In this document: positions 23,136 through 35,629 of the stretch, piece by piece
Layout: each line of letters opens with the position of its first letter
Numbering within the stretch: the stretch's first letter is position 1
From: Polytrichum commune
Taxonomy: Eukaryota; Streptophyta; Polytrichopsida; Polytrichales; Polytrichaceae
Length of the DNA: 64,000 nt
Direction: 5' to 3'
Assembly: GCA_950295325.1 (NCBI GenBank)
Contig: OX485803.1
Location: forward strand, 6,264,001-6,328,000
Notes under the pieces: model-generated
Databases searched by the model: none
The model's input: the letters and a program-made list of their open reading frames with translations, nothing else
What the model was told of the DNA's origin: nothing
Position numbers and translations under genes: made by a program

Positions 23136-26100
23136 TCAAGGAGGGTCATAAGCGCCTGGACCGGGCATATCCTCTGCTTGTTTACTCCATCGAGTACCTT
23201 TCGTAAATCGGATGAAAGGTGGATTTGCACATTTAGACAGAGGTTGGTTGCCCTGTTACACGAAGCACTTCTAAAGCTTAGCATCCTTTGCATTGTATTA
23301 GTTCCTCAAATGACACAAACTTTAGACGTAGTTGGCATGGCCACGGGTATTTTCAGTAGAGCTTCCAAGCACACCTCATTAGTAATTCCACTCGTTTCAT
23401 ACGAAGCAATGGATTCTTGAAATATAAGACTCCAGTCATTCTCAAACAACAGACATTGCAAAACATTGTGCATGATATGCAAAGAAGGCATAGTATGTAG
23501 AATATGCATCATTGATGAGGTATTAACGAAGACATCATACGCACAACCCACGTCATCGTGCATAGGATGAACGAGAAGAATGCAAGTTCAACATTTTTAC
23601 GATAGTTACAACATCAACAATTGGTTGGTGATATACTCACCACAGAAGAAGTTTGACCAAAACTGCCAGGTCCAGGGGACGTTTCTCCATAATGAGACTT
23701 ATCATGCTCCCTCGACAAAAACACCTGAATTTTTCCAGTGGCAATATCATGTGAAAATAATATGCATTGGCAAACGACACTAGATTGAGCAAAAATTGAG
23801 CTGTTGGTTTCACCTTGCATGTGAGTTTGTCATGTCCAAAGGATACAAGGTTGGAAGGTAAGAATACCTTATTTTGTTTATCCCTTGTTTGCTTGGGGAA
23901 AGCCACTGTAGGGGCTGTGACCTTTTGAGATTCAGTTTGCTTCCCCACTGAGCCTTCAATTTTATACTCCCCAGGACCAGCACCTGCATCGTACTTATTC
24001 TAACATCCCCCAAAAAATAGTTCATGTTAGAGACGAACTTAGCATGTGATCATTCTTAACATGTGAGTTTGATTTGGATTGGGAAAAATTTGATAGATCT
24101 ACAACACTCAATGGTAGCAAGCATCAATCATATATAATGGGCTAGGAACCAATTTCAACTCAAAGAACTCACACCAATTCCTTAAAGTTCAGTAGGGTTG
24201 AGCAAATTCCCTGATACCCTTCATATTACTAACATGATTGCATTCAAACAATATGATTAGACAATGAAGATTTCTTACCTGAGTTCTCTTGCCCTTAGTA
24301 AAATTGATCACAGGAGCTGTTCGATCTTTGGAGGCAGCCTGCTTCCCAAAGGTAGTTCTAGCCCCATACACCATTGGGCCTGGTGACTGGGTTCCAAACT
24401 TTGCCTACAAACCAAAACAAAGCATATTGGCGATTGTTGAGCAGTTCTACATAGGGTACTAGTTATCTACATTCACTGAAGTTATGTTCAAAATCTCAAA
24501 GCACGGTTCTCATTACTTATCAGTATTACAGTATCAAAATTCCACACTACTTCTCACCGAGAAAGTTTTCTTAGTTGTTTTGCATACATTACAGGACCCG
24601 AAATCAACAATAGTTCTTGTTAAGTTGCAAGTCCCTGATTTTGTAACTACACAAGAACTTTTGTTGATGTAGTTGGAGAATATAGCAAACTCCGGACCGT
24701 AACTCATGCTGAGTTAAAGGACAGGTAACTTAACATGAACATGTTACTCCAAAATCAACAAAATTTGAAGGCAATGGCCAAAAGAGTCCATCCATGAAGA
24801 TACATGAAAGATGGACAATTGAGATATGTTTTCCATTCAGATACTACACAATGAAAACTTGAATACATCAGTATGGTCTCTATTTTTGGGATGAAGTAAA
24901 ATTGTAACCATCCTATATTTGTTGTGCCTGCTTCTCAACAAGTTAGATAACTTGTAACCAAATTTGATGTAACTCTAACCATTATTCTCCCTTTCAAAAG
25001 CTATTAATTTGACTATGGCAATAGTTGGTGTGAACACTTGGAAATGAAACATGGCACCCTTTTGTAAGGCAAAACCTAGACATTCTTGTGCGCATTGACT
25101 GCCTTGGCGTTTCTTCTTTTGTTGTGAACTTCAAATGAATTCTCAATGATTGTTTAGTAAAAGTATTCAAAAAACACTAGGACACAATACCAAATATGTA
25201 CCTTGTTGAATTCTTGGCTGAGGAAAATTTTGTCTGCTTGCGCCCTGGTTCCTCTTGAAAACACATATCTCTCAGGTGATTTCTTTTCAGATCGCACCTG
25301 TATTCCAACTCTTTAAAGCTAAGAAAACATAAAATCTACATTGAAAAGGCCTCCAAAGAGCAAATTGCAACTACGACAACTAATGTCAGCAAGCCACGAT
25401 TGACATATTTTTAAGTTGTACTTCATCCTCCATGTTTGAAGAATGCTCAGAGAGGCTAATGTAAATGCCAACGGGGTAATTGCAGGCAAATTGTCCAAAT
25501 TACACTATTTGGTACACCTTATCAAAATTTAACCAAAGGCGTCCATTAAGAATAGGAGCAACATTAAAAGTAGATGACATGATGGTTGCTAGTTATTGAT
25601 GACATGAGTACTGACTTAAAGGTTATCTATATGGTGTAGCATTTCCGAAAAATTTACTTGCAAAATTTTGTAGATGATTTTGATCAACACCTGATAGCCA
25701 AAAGCTGATCCTGCAGGATCGTATGCTCCAGGTCCAGGTTCAGCGTCAGGCCTTCTCTGCCCAAATTAAGCAATAGATAATGAGAATGTTTGGCAATAAA
25801 AATATTGTTGTAGGCAAACCAACACATTAAAATCAATAGAGTGGGATTGCATACGAGCAGAACCTTAACAAACCTATTTGGGATTGAACCAATATCAGAG
25901 TAATCTATAATGACTTCTGGGCAGAGACTTTCAACATTTTGATACGCATAGTGTTTTCCACACATATATATCTACCTGAGTCAACCTTTGATGTTAGAGA
26001 TATAAGTCTAGAAGTTATGAGATTGTTCACTACACCATTTACCTTACCTCTATAGTATATGTGAATGACGATGATGATTGGGCCATCCACATAAGAAAAA

Positions 26101-27359
26101 TCGAAGAGATCATAAACTGGATAAATTCAGTATGCCGCCAAAGTGTTGCAATGTAAACGGAAAACATAAACTCTCACACGTTCACCAACAAGTGGTACCT
26201 GAACTTACTTTCTTCCAGCGACTTCCTTGCCCAATTTTAATTTCAGGTGGGGATTCGCAATGTGACTGAAGTTGTTTCCCAAATGATGAATTCACCTCAT
26301 AAGCAGGTCCTGTCATACCCATATGCCAGGAAGATGTAATCTCAATACTGGAGGGCATTGGTTTTCATCATATGCACCCCAAATTCAACATCGGACTAGG
26401 AGAAACTTGCAAGGCATATATATAGAACACACTTTGAAGGAGGCCACTTGTAAACTAATGTATAAGTTATGATAAGTTACTACCGGTACGTGAAAGATGC
26501 TATCAGCACAAGGGAGGGTGGACAAATTACGTTTAAAAGAAGAAGAAAATTCATACATGCTGTACGTGCCCTAATAAATGCTCTTAGAAAACAAATGTAC
26601 CAGGACTGAAGTTCCCGGGCTTAGTTTTTGCCATTTCTGGGCTGATAAACATCTGCATCAAAAAGTTACATCAGTTCATTTATGCCCTCGTTTTCTAATT
26701 AGGGTCAACAAAATCAAGTATAATCATTAAATATGCATTGTGTTTCTTGACATATCAACATGAACCGCAATTGCAACTGACTACCACACTCTTGACCTGA
26801 TTTTTTGCAAATGAATCTAAACATCTGTTGTGAGGTTTATTCAATAATAAAGCACAACTGGACGTTGCAAAACAAGTCATCTAGATTCTCAACACATGGA
26901 CAATCTTTAATATGTGCATCACACGCATGGCACGACAACATAGAATTTTCCAAAAGGGTACTTCACTCGTTGTGGTTATATGACACACCTTAGTAAAAGC
27001 TTGACGATTAGCTGTTCCAAACCCAAAAGAAGGTGAAGTTGTCCTATTTGATGGAACCTGCATGTCTCCATAGGAAGAGGTCCGAATAAGAATAGCTGCG
27101 TCGAAAACATGCATCAATCAAGCATATTTCTAGTGGTTCATAACTTAAACTCTCTAAAAGCAAATCAAGAAAGTCGGTGGCCTTTACGAACTAAAACATG
27201 AAGTCTGAAGGAACAAAGATTGAAAGCAAAGCCAACCTGCGGACCAAATGTGGACCTGAGAATGGTTCTGCGGCGTGGTGGAGGCTGCCATGACCTATCC
27301 AACCTGAAAGCTTCCCAATAAGGTACCCTATCCTTTTTAGGTTGAATCGTTTTAGCCAT
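23136..27359 (-). CDS. Sperm-tail PG-rich repeat (STPGR/SHIPPO, ODF3-like) protein, 10 exons, 321 aa
   Basis: Exons: 27359-27237, 27057-26989, 26652-26601, 26309-26209, 25756-25691, 25297-25202, 24404-24279, 23999-23868, 23724-23641, 23252-23136 (TGA). All junctions are GT/AG and in phase. The start MAKTIQPKK is the first in-frame ATG. PG-rich repeats recur: KPGNFSPGP (75-83), EPGPGAYDPAG (121-131), SPGPMVY (176-182), GAGPGEYKIEG (217-227), TSPGPGSFG (270-278) and MPGPGAYDPP at the C terminus. They alternate with F-x-F/K-G-x-R blocks such as SFGFGTANRQAFTK and FTKGTRWSKQ. In animals and protists such proteins bind axonemal microtubules; in plants the family follows the presence of motile sperm (established family knowledge, recalled). 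No domain other than the repeats and no transmembrane segment is seen. Intact, so probably functional and expressed in antheridia (inference). Confidence 0.88.
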
Positions 27360-28259
27360 CGTAGTGTGTCACAATGATGTTTCCAACGCAGCCCCCTCAG
27401 CTCCCCTTTCTTAGCCTATATTACGAAGAATGTAGTCCTTCCTTGGGGTCTTGCCTCCTTCAGAGTCATTTCATTCAATGCACTTATTGAATGTAGATGC
27501 AAACGACTACTTCTTGAATCTGGAGTCGTGCATTCTTCTCCAGTCAAACTTGTCGAAGTGAATATTTGGTCGTCTGGTGCAAAAGAGGGGATGTAATCAG
27601 TTAATTCAAATCCTCCGACCAATTTGCGCCCCCCTTTGTTGGAAAATATCAACATGTCTTCAACTTTGAAACTACTTGATCCTATCAGCTACCCGCATTT
27701 TTCACATCAATCGAGAACCAATTGTTGAGAACTCCATACTGTGAAGCATGCTTACTCAACTCCTTAATGTTCTTCGCAATTAGGAACAAACCATTGCATC
27801 AAATAGTCCTGGTTACAATTACACAGTCAAGTGAGCTATTCGAACGTGGTTATTGGGACCACTATTTCCAGCACTGTCTTGCATAATAGGAATAGAACTT
27901 ACATCGCGTGCAGACAAACAATGCGGCTTAGTCCTGTAACTTACTCTTGACAAAAAAAAAGTGACCTATTGTTTCATAGACTTGCAAGAAAACTCTTCTT
28001 TGTAACAATGAAGCTGGAAACTTGTACACTAAATGTGTTGACAATACACACATCTTGATTCGGAAAGACAATTTGGTACACAAGTTTGCTGCTCTCTCTG
28101 ACAAACAAAACAAGATTAATGCATAACGTTGAGGTACGTAATAGGAAACTTCACCTTATAAAGACTCCACGGACAACATTCGACTACAAGCAAATGGAGC
28201 GATAGGCACAACAATCCTGCTCGGCAATTTCAACTGAACACGTCTGCGACACATTTTGA
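27360..28259. other. Probable promoter/5' UTR side of the STPGR gene
   Basis: A minus-strand open frame at 27655-27416 lies just upstream of the start codon but ends in a stop and has no recognisable domain; it may be 5' UTR. No regulatory site could be assigned with confidence. Confidence 0.35.
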
Positions 28260-28870
28260 GGGAATTCTCTTTGATGCTCTTAGAAGACGTGGAGTCCACT
28301 TAGTAGATGACATAACAGACATATGGCGTCATGGAACAAACCTTTGATCAACTATTTGATTAAGACATAGGCTCTCAACAGAGTTCCTCAAACATGCATG
28401 AGTAAATTGGCCTTATAACGAGGCCCGGATAACCTGCACTTGAGGCAAAAGAAAATCCTCCACAAAATGCTTCTCACGACTGCATTATAAGTCTCTTGCA
28501 TCGACGATTGAATCAAGACATGCATAGACTCTCCAGGGAGCTCCTCAAACATACAAGACTAAGTTGGTCTTATAACGAGGATGGATGACGTGCACTTAAG
28601 CCAAAAAGAAAATCCTCAATGGAATGCTTCTCATGTTTGCAAGATAATTCTCTTGAATCCTCTAAGAAGTTGTTGACTCTGATTGGTAGACGAGAGAACA
28701 CATGTATGGCGTCATGGAAGAAAACTCCGATCGACAGTTAGACCAAGACAGACTCTTAAGGGATCTCCTCAGACATACATGAGTTAATTGGCCTTATAAA
28801 GAGACCGGATGACCTGCACTTGAGGCAAAAGAAAATCCTCAACATATAACTTATCATGCTTGCAATAGAA
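28260..28870. repeat. Diverged tandem repeat, about 2-3 units of 130-380 bp
   Basis: Phrases recur in order: CTCCTCAAACATACA or TTCCTCAAACATGCA, TTGGCCTTATAACGAG, CCTGCACTTGAGGCAAAAG, AAAATCCTC and CTTCTCA or CTTATCA, at about 28380-28475, 28535-28640 and 28750-28860. A longer element (GATGCTCTTAGAAG ... ATATGGCGTCATGGA at 28275-28340) recurs at 28660-28715. No coding content recognised. Confidence 0.7.
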
Positions 28871-31303
28871 AAAAACAGTTCAACGAACCGCAAGAAGGAA
28901 AGAAGACGAAGTAGCACAATAAATCCTCGACATTGGATGCTTGCGAAAGCGAAATTGTCTTCGCTCCACCTTGACTCAAACAAAAACCACCTCTGGAAAT
29001 AGAGGAAAGAGAAAATCAAATGCACATAGGTTAGCAGTGCACGGGCGCAAGTTTCGGACGCAAATTTTCTGCGTGGCAACAAAAGGCTTCGAAAGGTTTT
29101 TCACCTTCTAAAATCTCGGAATGATGCCGCAAGGGCGCATGTTGCTAATCAGCCTATGAAGAGGTGCATGGTTGAGGTTCCGGCGATCTCGCCACTTGCA
29201 TTGCAATTTCCCATGGTGTTCAAGGGATGTGAAGCGACCGCAACCTTGTAGGTAGCTAGAATTGCGATTTTTTCTTGCAACCTTTGCCTCCATCGCCATC
29301 TCCATCTCCATCTCCATCGCCATCTCCACTCCTCCCAAACCTTCTTGCCGGACGCTTCCTCACTCTCGGTGTCCCTTCGACAATGCGCGGTATTTGGGGG
29401 GGGGGGGTAAGCTTCTCCAAGATTCAAATTCTTGAAACCTTGTGTGTGGGCACTCAACCACATTCCTTTGCGACGGTGATGGGACCTTTATGTTGCATCT
29501 TGTAAATTTTGCGTTGACATTAAAGATGTACTTAGAAAATATCAAGATAGAGAGCGAAACTTGGGGCAAAACTTCACAAGAATACATCCCGTGTTTCATA
29601 GAATTTCTATTCTTGTATAGCTTGCCTCTTGTCAATGTATGTCTTTTGGGGTGAAATCTCGCAAAACATCGATTTTGAATTTCAAAAACATATTTAGGCA
29701 GGAATAAAATTTGATTTTTTTTTGTTTGCCCAATTTAAAATCAAAAAAATGAATGAAAATGCAAAAAAATATTATAGAAATTTTGATATTAGGATGAATG
29801 TCACATTTTGTCGAAGTATTTTTATGAAATAGGATATTCCTATGATGGCGATCCCCACTTCGGCTACAACAATGAAATGAACAAATATACATTCAATTTG
29901 TCTCTCATGTGTTGTGATCTATATTTAAACACATGGTCAAAGAGTTTTTCTTCCTATTCTTGACTTCACCGGATGGTTGCTCTCGATAGTTCAGAAATAA
30001 GTGTAATCTAATAAATACTTGAATTAAGCCAAATATCTTACTTTATTTTTAAAAATTGTTGCATTGCAATTGGCTCCATTCAAGTAAATGGTAAAGTATT
30101 TGCAATGTTGACGGGTGTTTATGTTGCTTCTTTTGAATAAAGTTTGAAGAATGTGAACAAGGTTAGTGGTTGAGTTTTGGTGTGACAACAACATGACAAT
30201 ATTGAATGGATGAAAACATGATTAGAATGAAATTATGACATGGATGAACCATGACACTTTGCAATTACAAAAACATCATTTTCAATGCCTCAAGAAAATA
30301 ATTCAAATGAGAATATGAATAAATACAAGTTTTAAGCCTTCATGAGATTAGATTATTACCTACATTGACGTTAATGTTCAAAACATTACTCAACCTATGA
30401 AACTTGTTCCTTTCTAGACCTAGATCAGCCAACTCCTCTCTTGTACACATTTCATATTCAAGTTGATAATTGAATTGGAATTATGCATCTTGCACTATCA
30501 TTCTCAAATTACTTAGAGTGCATGCAACTACCTAAGATCATTCACAGAATCGAGAACAAGCTCTCCCCACTTAGTAATGTTATGTTCATGATAAGTTTTC
30601 CATGATTTGCAAAAAAAAAAAACCCAATAAAGTACCCTAGAATACTTAGATTTCACCATTGTTGAATTAGTAGCTCATGGCAGTCTAACAACGCTTGAAC
30701 ACATTCATATCCATCATCAAAATTGTGGTTTGACATCAAAGCAAATGAGCTAGGAAGCATGTGTTCAAAATTTGAATTACTTGTCAAATCCATAAAAACA
30801 AGAAGAGTTATAAATTTGTCAAGAAGTTAATCTTGCCATCAAGTTGATGTAAGGACTAGGTAACCGATGACAAGAGACTAGATGATGAGTTGCTCATGCA
30901 ACTCATCATACACCTACTCTCGCTTGTGATTTAGCCATAACTGATAAGCTCATGGACAAATTTTGAGAACTATGGATGATATCATATCTCCATGAATGTA
31001 AAAGTACAATGAGGTCTAATAACCCTTATGCTCTTGGATGAGTTATCGGTCATGTTACGTCATTTGGTTCCTAAAAATGGATTCTCTCCTACTTACTACA
31101 CAATCAATTTTATACTTGTAGCATCATCAAACAATTTGAGATTCCACAAATAAATTAGTTCAAGAAAGCTAGGTAGATAAAGTTTTTTTGGTGACTACAC
31201 TTGAACTTCCGTCAACATGATCACACCTAAGTCACATTGTTAGGTAGATTATTGATATGCTATGTGAGTGGGCTGATCACACCGTCCATTAGCATCTCCG
31301 ACT
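28871..31303. other. Intergenic DNA; CCATCT microsatellite and a poly-G run, no gene recognised
   Basis: CCATCT/CCATCG units repeat at 29290-29329 and twelve G occur at 29396-29407. The glutamate/arginine-rich frames over the microsatellite are artefacts of the repeat. 29700-31300 is AT-rich with no motif. Confidence 0.55.
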
Positions 31304-31875
31304 GTAATAGTGTGAAAAGTGGTGGGCCAACATCTATTTCTCAACATAATCCCTAGCAATTTCACCACTGGAACCGGACAAAATTTTTGGTGTGATCAGG
31401 GCATGAGTAATCATGTACAGTACCCTGTAACAAGTGTTGCAACACACTCTGTTTTTTCACTTAAAACATATCCCATGGCCTTATTTAGAATGATGGTGTT
31501 GGCATGATTTCATCACATCTCCATGAGATATTTTGCATCATGCAAGGTGTTCCAGTTACCTTCATACACCATGCATTTTTTAAATATAAAGAGGCATCCA
31601 TTGCCATGTGTCCACCAAAATTGCCATCATGCTTAAAAATCTTGGAAAAGGGTACCCTTCTTCATGTGATCACTTCTTCTCTGGGATATCAGATTTTGAG
31701 TACGTTTGAGCTTGGGAGGGTCCAGAGATACACATACTTGTTTGCAAGTCATCTTGATGGTACACATTTCTTAGAAAAATTGTGTGCAACAAGTCCTGTT
31801 TGTCAAACATATCGTTTATGTGTTGTTGTTAGGACCTTTTTTATCAAACTTTTTGTGCATGTAAGTGTTGTTTGA

Positions 31876-32163
31876 GGATTGTGCACCATGACAAGGAGTT
31901 ATGTATCAAATGATATACGACACATGATAGTTGGTATGCAGAAAGGTGGCATGTCAGTGAGTGAAATCGGAAACATTGTAGGAAGGCCAAAATCGACTAT
32001 TTTAAGGATTCTCAAGCGATTTAGAATTAATGGCTCTGTATTGCCAGCAAGTAGGTCCAGTAGGCCGAAAAGCATGAGTGATCGAGATAGGAGAAAGCTC
32101 CATAGAGATCTTAGTAGTAATCGTCGTGCTCCTTTTGCAGAATTGTGCAGCTCAAGGTGGTAG
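31876..32163 (+). pseudogene. Tc1-like transposase, N-terminal helix-turn-helix fragment
   Basis: The frame from about 31879 reads MTRSYVSNDIRHMIVGMQKG, then SVSEIGNIVGRPKSTILRIL and a second block RPKSMSDRDRRKLHRDLSSN. This is the paired-like double HTH of Tc1-type transposases: first HTH with IVGRPKSTI, a basic GRPR-like hinge, second HTH. It ends at a stop after about 94 residues, so the DDE catalytic domain is missing. No terminal inverted repeats were identified nearby. The DNA-binding part may be bound to element ends; the catalytic function is lost. Confidence 0.7.
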
Positions 32164-34633
32164 CACTCGATGGTAGTAGATGTTCCATTTTACTGAAGAA
32201 TATTTGTTAGTGAGTAAGACATATTGTAAACTTCATATCATATTAGGCTTCTATACTACTATAGCTTTGTAATGATATCTTATTTGACTTTATTTGATCA
32301 AATTTTGATTTAATATATGAGTTTGATTTCCTTAACCTAGAATATGAATGAATGGAAACTATGAAAATACTTTAGAGCCACATAGGGGAGAATTTTACCT
32401 ACATAGTGTGCATCTTTGGAATACCAAGAATGTGAACAATGATATATCCTATAAATTGGTGCAATCAAATTTTAAAAATTCATCATATATGTTTCTCAGT
32501 TAATTTTTTTTGAAATTAAGTGAATAAGATAAAATAATTCACCAAAAATAGAGATTTCATTTTTTGACATTGACATTTTATGAACACGTGAAGGGTCCGT
32601 AACACAAAAGATTTAATAGGATAAATTTGATAAAATACTCCCATATTGAAAATGAATGAGAGAATTTCAAGAGTTCAGAAAATGGTTGCAAGACATGTTG
32701 GAGGGTATTGTACATCCTCAAAATTGGCAAAGTAGTAGAGGGAAATAAATATTCTAATTACATCACTACACTGTACATCTTATTGAATGTGATCTACACC
32801 ATTCATCGTCCACCTGCATAAATGATTTTGCAATCACTTGGTGGCACTCAAAAGAAGGTGACATGGGACACTGACTACTGTTGGAGATCACTCAAAATAA
32901 CATGGCACATCAAAATCTATACTGTATCTCCAAATCATAGATATACTGTATCTCCCTATCGCTAACCTTTATCCTGCTCATCTTCTGTACTAAAAAAAGA
33001 TCCGCGCATGTAAGGTCAACTCCTAGAATTTCGTGCAAGAACCTTAAAACATCACAACATGCATGCCCATGGTGTTCATTCAACCTTTGCAAATCTTAGG
33101 GTCTGCATGGTAGATCGACCGATCCAAGGAACTAAGGGCAAAGAGAGGTGCGGTCTCCTCTGCATCACTCTACCCCCACTGAATCCCAATGAATTTCGTG
33201 CTTTGCCTAATTAACTTCATTTCCTTCTCAGTGGTGGATCATTGATTCTATATAAGATTTATCTCAATTTGTGTAGGTGCTGTGTCAATCCAGTAGACTC
33301 GGGAGGAGCTGTCAGAAATCCTCTCAAGAGCACAAGCAAATGAGTAACAAAACGGGAAAACAACATGCATGCATGTCCAATTCCACTTACACAAGTAGTC
33401 CTTGTGCTATCCCCACACTAAACAAGCTATGTGTTGGGGACAAAAGTTCATTTGAGAAACAGATTCACATTAAGGCACATGGTCGTATTGTGGACACTTC
33501 CAACTCCAGACAGTTCTGGCCCTTGCACTTGTCTCATCCAGTTACCAATTGCAATGAATCAAGAAAATTGTCATTTCAAGTTCCCAAAATTGGAGTTGAG
33601 ATGCAAAAGATTAAAAAGGGGTCAAGTGAGAATTCTCTCTTTCTCTAAGTGATCACAAAGACCTTACCAATTATATCATCTATTGAACCTAGAAAGGTGT
33701 TTGTATTTTGACGTCCATCCATAACTACAAGCCTAGCCGCACACCACTCAAATATAGGTGTCCAACTAAGAAGAGTGACCACATAAGGCCCACATACCTT
33801 AGGCATAAGAAAGTATAGATTACAAATTAGATACTGGTTTTTGTAAATACCAATCTTCCATGCTTCTGTGGATTAAGGTCCCTTTGAGGTTCATTGGAAT
33901 TTCTCGCAGCTGAATGTCAGTCTCAATTCAGGTCAAAACCTTGAAGAGTTGGTGTTCTCGCATTTCAATGCACGCTTTTAAACATATAGAATGCTTTGTG
34001 TAGCACCAAACAACCTGCAAATTGTCAGTGCCCCCAATCTCTTTCGGTTAGTTTCTGAGCCTTGGATATATAGTTTCTCGTACCAAGTGCAACACAAATT
34101 ACGCGAACCTTTAAGAATTTGAGTGATTTGGACCTGACAGCGTGAGAAAAAAGGCAAACCGCTACAATTGCATCAAAATCTGATATACTAGCACTGTATG
34201 AGTGCAAAGTAAAATCATGACTTTGGCAAAAGGAAGTCACGCTCCATATGCTATATCTGTTTGTATACAAAAAGAACAGATCCATCAACTAAGACGTGAG
34301 GACTGATCATAGTGCGTTTAAGAGCGACAAGAGCTTTTCTGCAGATCGATTGTCATAACAGCTTTCAAGTGTAGCACTCGCTGTTCATTTCATTGTATTA
34401 TATTCTTTGGAAAAAGGTTCCTCTTTACAAAATATTCTATACCCAAGCTTAATTACAGAACTGCACCGTGACTATGCAGGAACATACTAAGTTTCCGAGA
34501 AATCGAAACCCCACACTATACAATGTGTAGGAACTTACTCAATAGAAGTTCCTGTCTCTGGCTTCGACGAACCCTAATGATGGTGTATGATACATGATGT
34601 CTCCAGGAGACCAGCGGAGGGAGGAGCTGAGAA
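32164..34633. other. Intergenic; one unassigned open frame
   Basis: The frame at 33277-33648 (+, 123 codons) has no recognisable domain, and its overlapping +2 frame is also open, so coding is doubtful. The rest is AT-rich without repeat or RNA signatures. The 34000-34600 end is the 3' flank of the membrane-protein gene. Confidence 0.4.
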
Positions 34634-35056
34634 TCAAGAAGGGAAAGACTCCAATTCCATGTTTTGAACAAGGAATGCGGACGCCAGGATAACGATGACT
34701 GCAAACAGCAGCGGCATGATTATCCGATCCATGTAAGTTGTCTTGAAAAGTTCAAGAGGAATGGAAACGTATCCCTCGCCTGGTCGGTCAACTGGGATGT
34801 GCACCCAGAGCGGTCGAGCTCCGGAGCTCTCACCCTCAGTGAGACACACGCTGGATTCGAATGCCACTTCCAAGGAGACAGCAAGGATTATCATGATGAG
34901 GAATGCAAGAACTGCCGACCTGGAAGCTGCCCTCAGAACAGCTGACAACTGGTACGTGTTCGCCCTGCTTGAGGACGTCGACATGCTTGAAAAGTCATCT
35001 TCTATGTCGTGTGATGATGCCGGTCGCCAATTCAACGTCGACAGACGCCGCATCAT
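34634..35056 (-). CDS. Small membrane protein with two transmembrane segments, 140 aa, family not recognised
   Basis: The single open frame starts MMRRLSTLNWRPASS and ends LESFPS at a TGA. Residues 1-45 are basic and Ser-rich (SSMSTSSSRANTY). Hydrophobic segments span about 48-67 (AVLAFLIMIILAVSLEVAF) and 112-131 (IIMPLLFAVIVILASAFLV), joined by a ~45-residue loop with RPLWVHIPVDRPGEGYV. Both ends are predicted on the same side of the membrane. The local base composition and the absence of stops set it apart from the AT-rich flanks. I do not recognise the family. Upstream, 35.1-37.2 kb could contain an untranslated first exon; the C- and T-rich minus strand at 36.9-37.2 kb would suit a promoter and leader, but no splice evidence exists. 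Coding is likely rather than certain. Confidence 0.6.
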   Translation of the reverse strand: MMRRLSTLNWRPASSHDIEDDFSSMSTSSSRANTYQLSAVLRAASRSAVLAFLIMIILAVSLEVAFESSVCLTEGESSGARPLWVHIPVDRPGEGYVSIPLELFKTTYMDRIIMPLLFAVIVILASAFLVQNMELESFPS

Positions 35057-35629
35057 CTTTTCTTCAAAGTCGAATGCCTCACCGGCACTTCAATCGATAG
35101 TTGTAAGTCAGGCCGGCTTGGACTGTGAACAGTGCACATCAGTTTCGGTTAGGCGAAATTTTTCAATGTACATAATCAAAATCCATAGCAGGGTAATAGC
35201 ACTGGCAACATACCCTGCATAAATGCAAGGAGGATGTGTATAGCTAATATAGGATATTGTAAAACAGGATATAATCTTAACTGCAATGGTACAAACAAAT
35301 GAAAGTCGAACAAAAGGAGAGTATAAAGACTGAAATTGTGACGGTTCTCGTCACATAAGGGTAAAAGAAAATAGAAGAATAAAAATTCAATTAATGCAAC
35401 GCGGTTTTTTTAACAACACAATGATGCTGCACTTCGCCTGAACTAACTAGGTAATTATGATAAATTACTACGCGAGAAATTTGTGGCGAAATTGAGGAAC
35501 ATACGCACAATTCTTTGCAAAAGAATAACAGTGAGTAAGAGCAGGTACATCCAAAGCGTATGACAGACGGGGCTTATACTGAATTTGACCTTATTGAGTA
35601 GTTGCCATCAAAAAAAAATCTCCCAGAAG

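Noticed and set aside
22853-23293. 146-codon minus-strand open frame
   Set aside because: It overlaps the true last exon of the STPGR gene (23252-23136) in another frame; only the latter continues the PG-rich repeat and closes in phase.
27416-27655. 79-codon minus-strand open frame upstream of the STPGR start
   Set aside because: Ends in a stop before the STPGR ATG and has no domain; probably leader or intergenic.
28260-28870. CRISPR-like spaced repeats
   Set aside because: Units are long, diverged and irregular, and the genome is eukaryotic; these are ordinary tandem duplications.
29108-29505. Met/Glu- and Arg/Trp-rich open frames on both strands
   Set aside because: They are translations of the CCATCT microsatellite at 29290-29329.
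31504-31875. 123-codon open frame just before the Tc1-like fragment
   Set aside because: No transposase or other motif, and out of any evident continuity with the HTH frame.
33277-33648. 123-codon plus-strand open frame
   Set aside because: No domain; an overlapping frame is equally open and the start is arbitrary. Kept only as a note on intergenic DNA.
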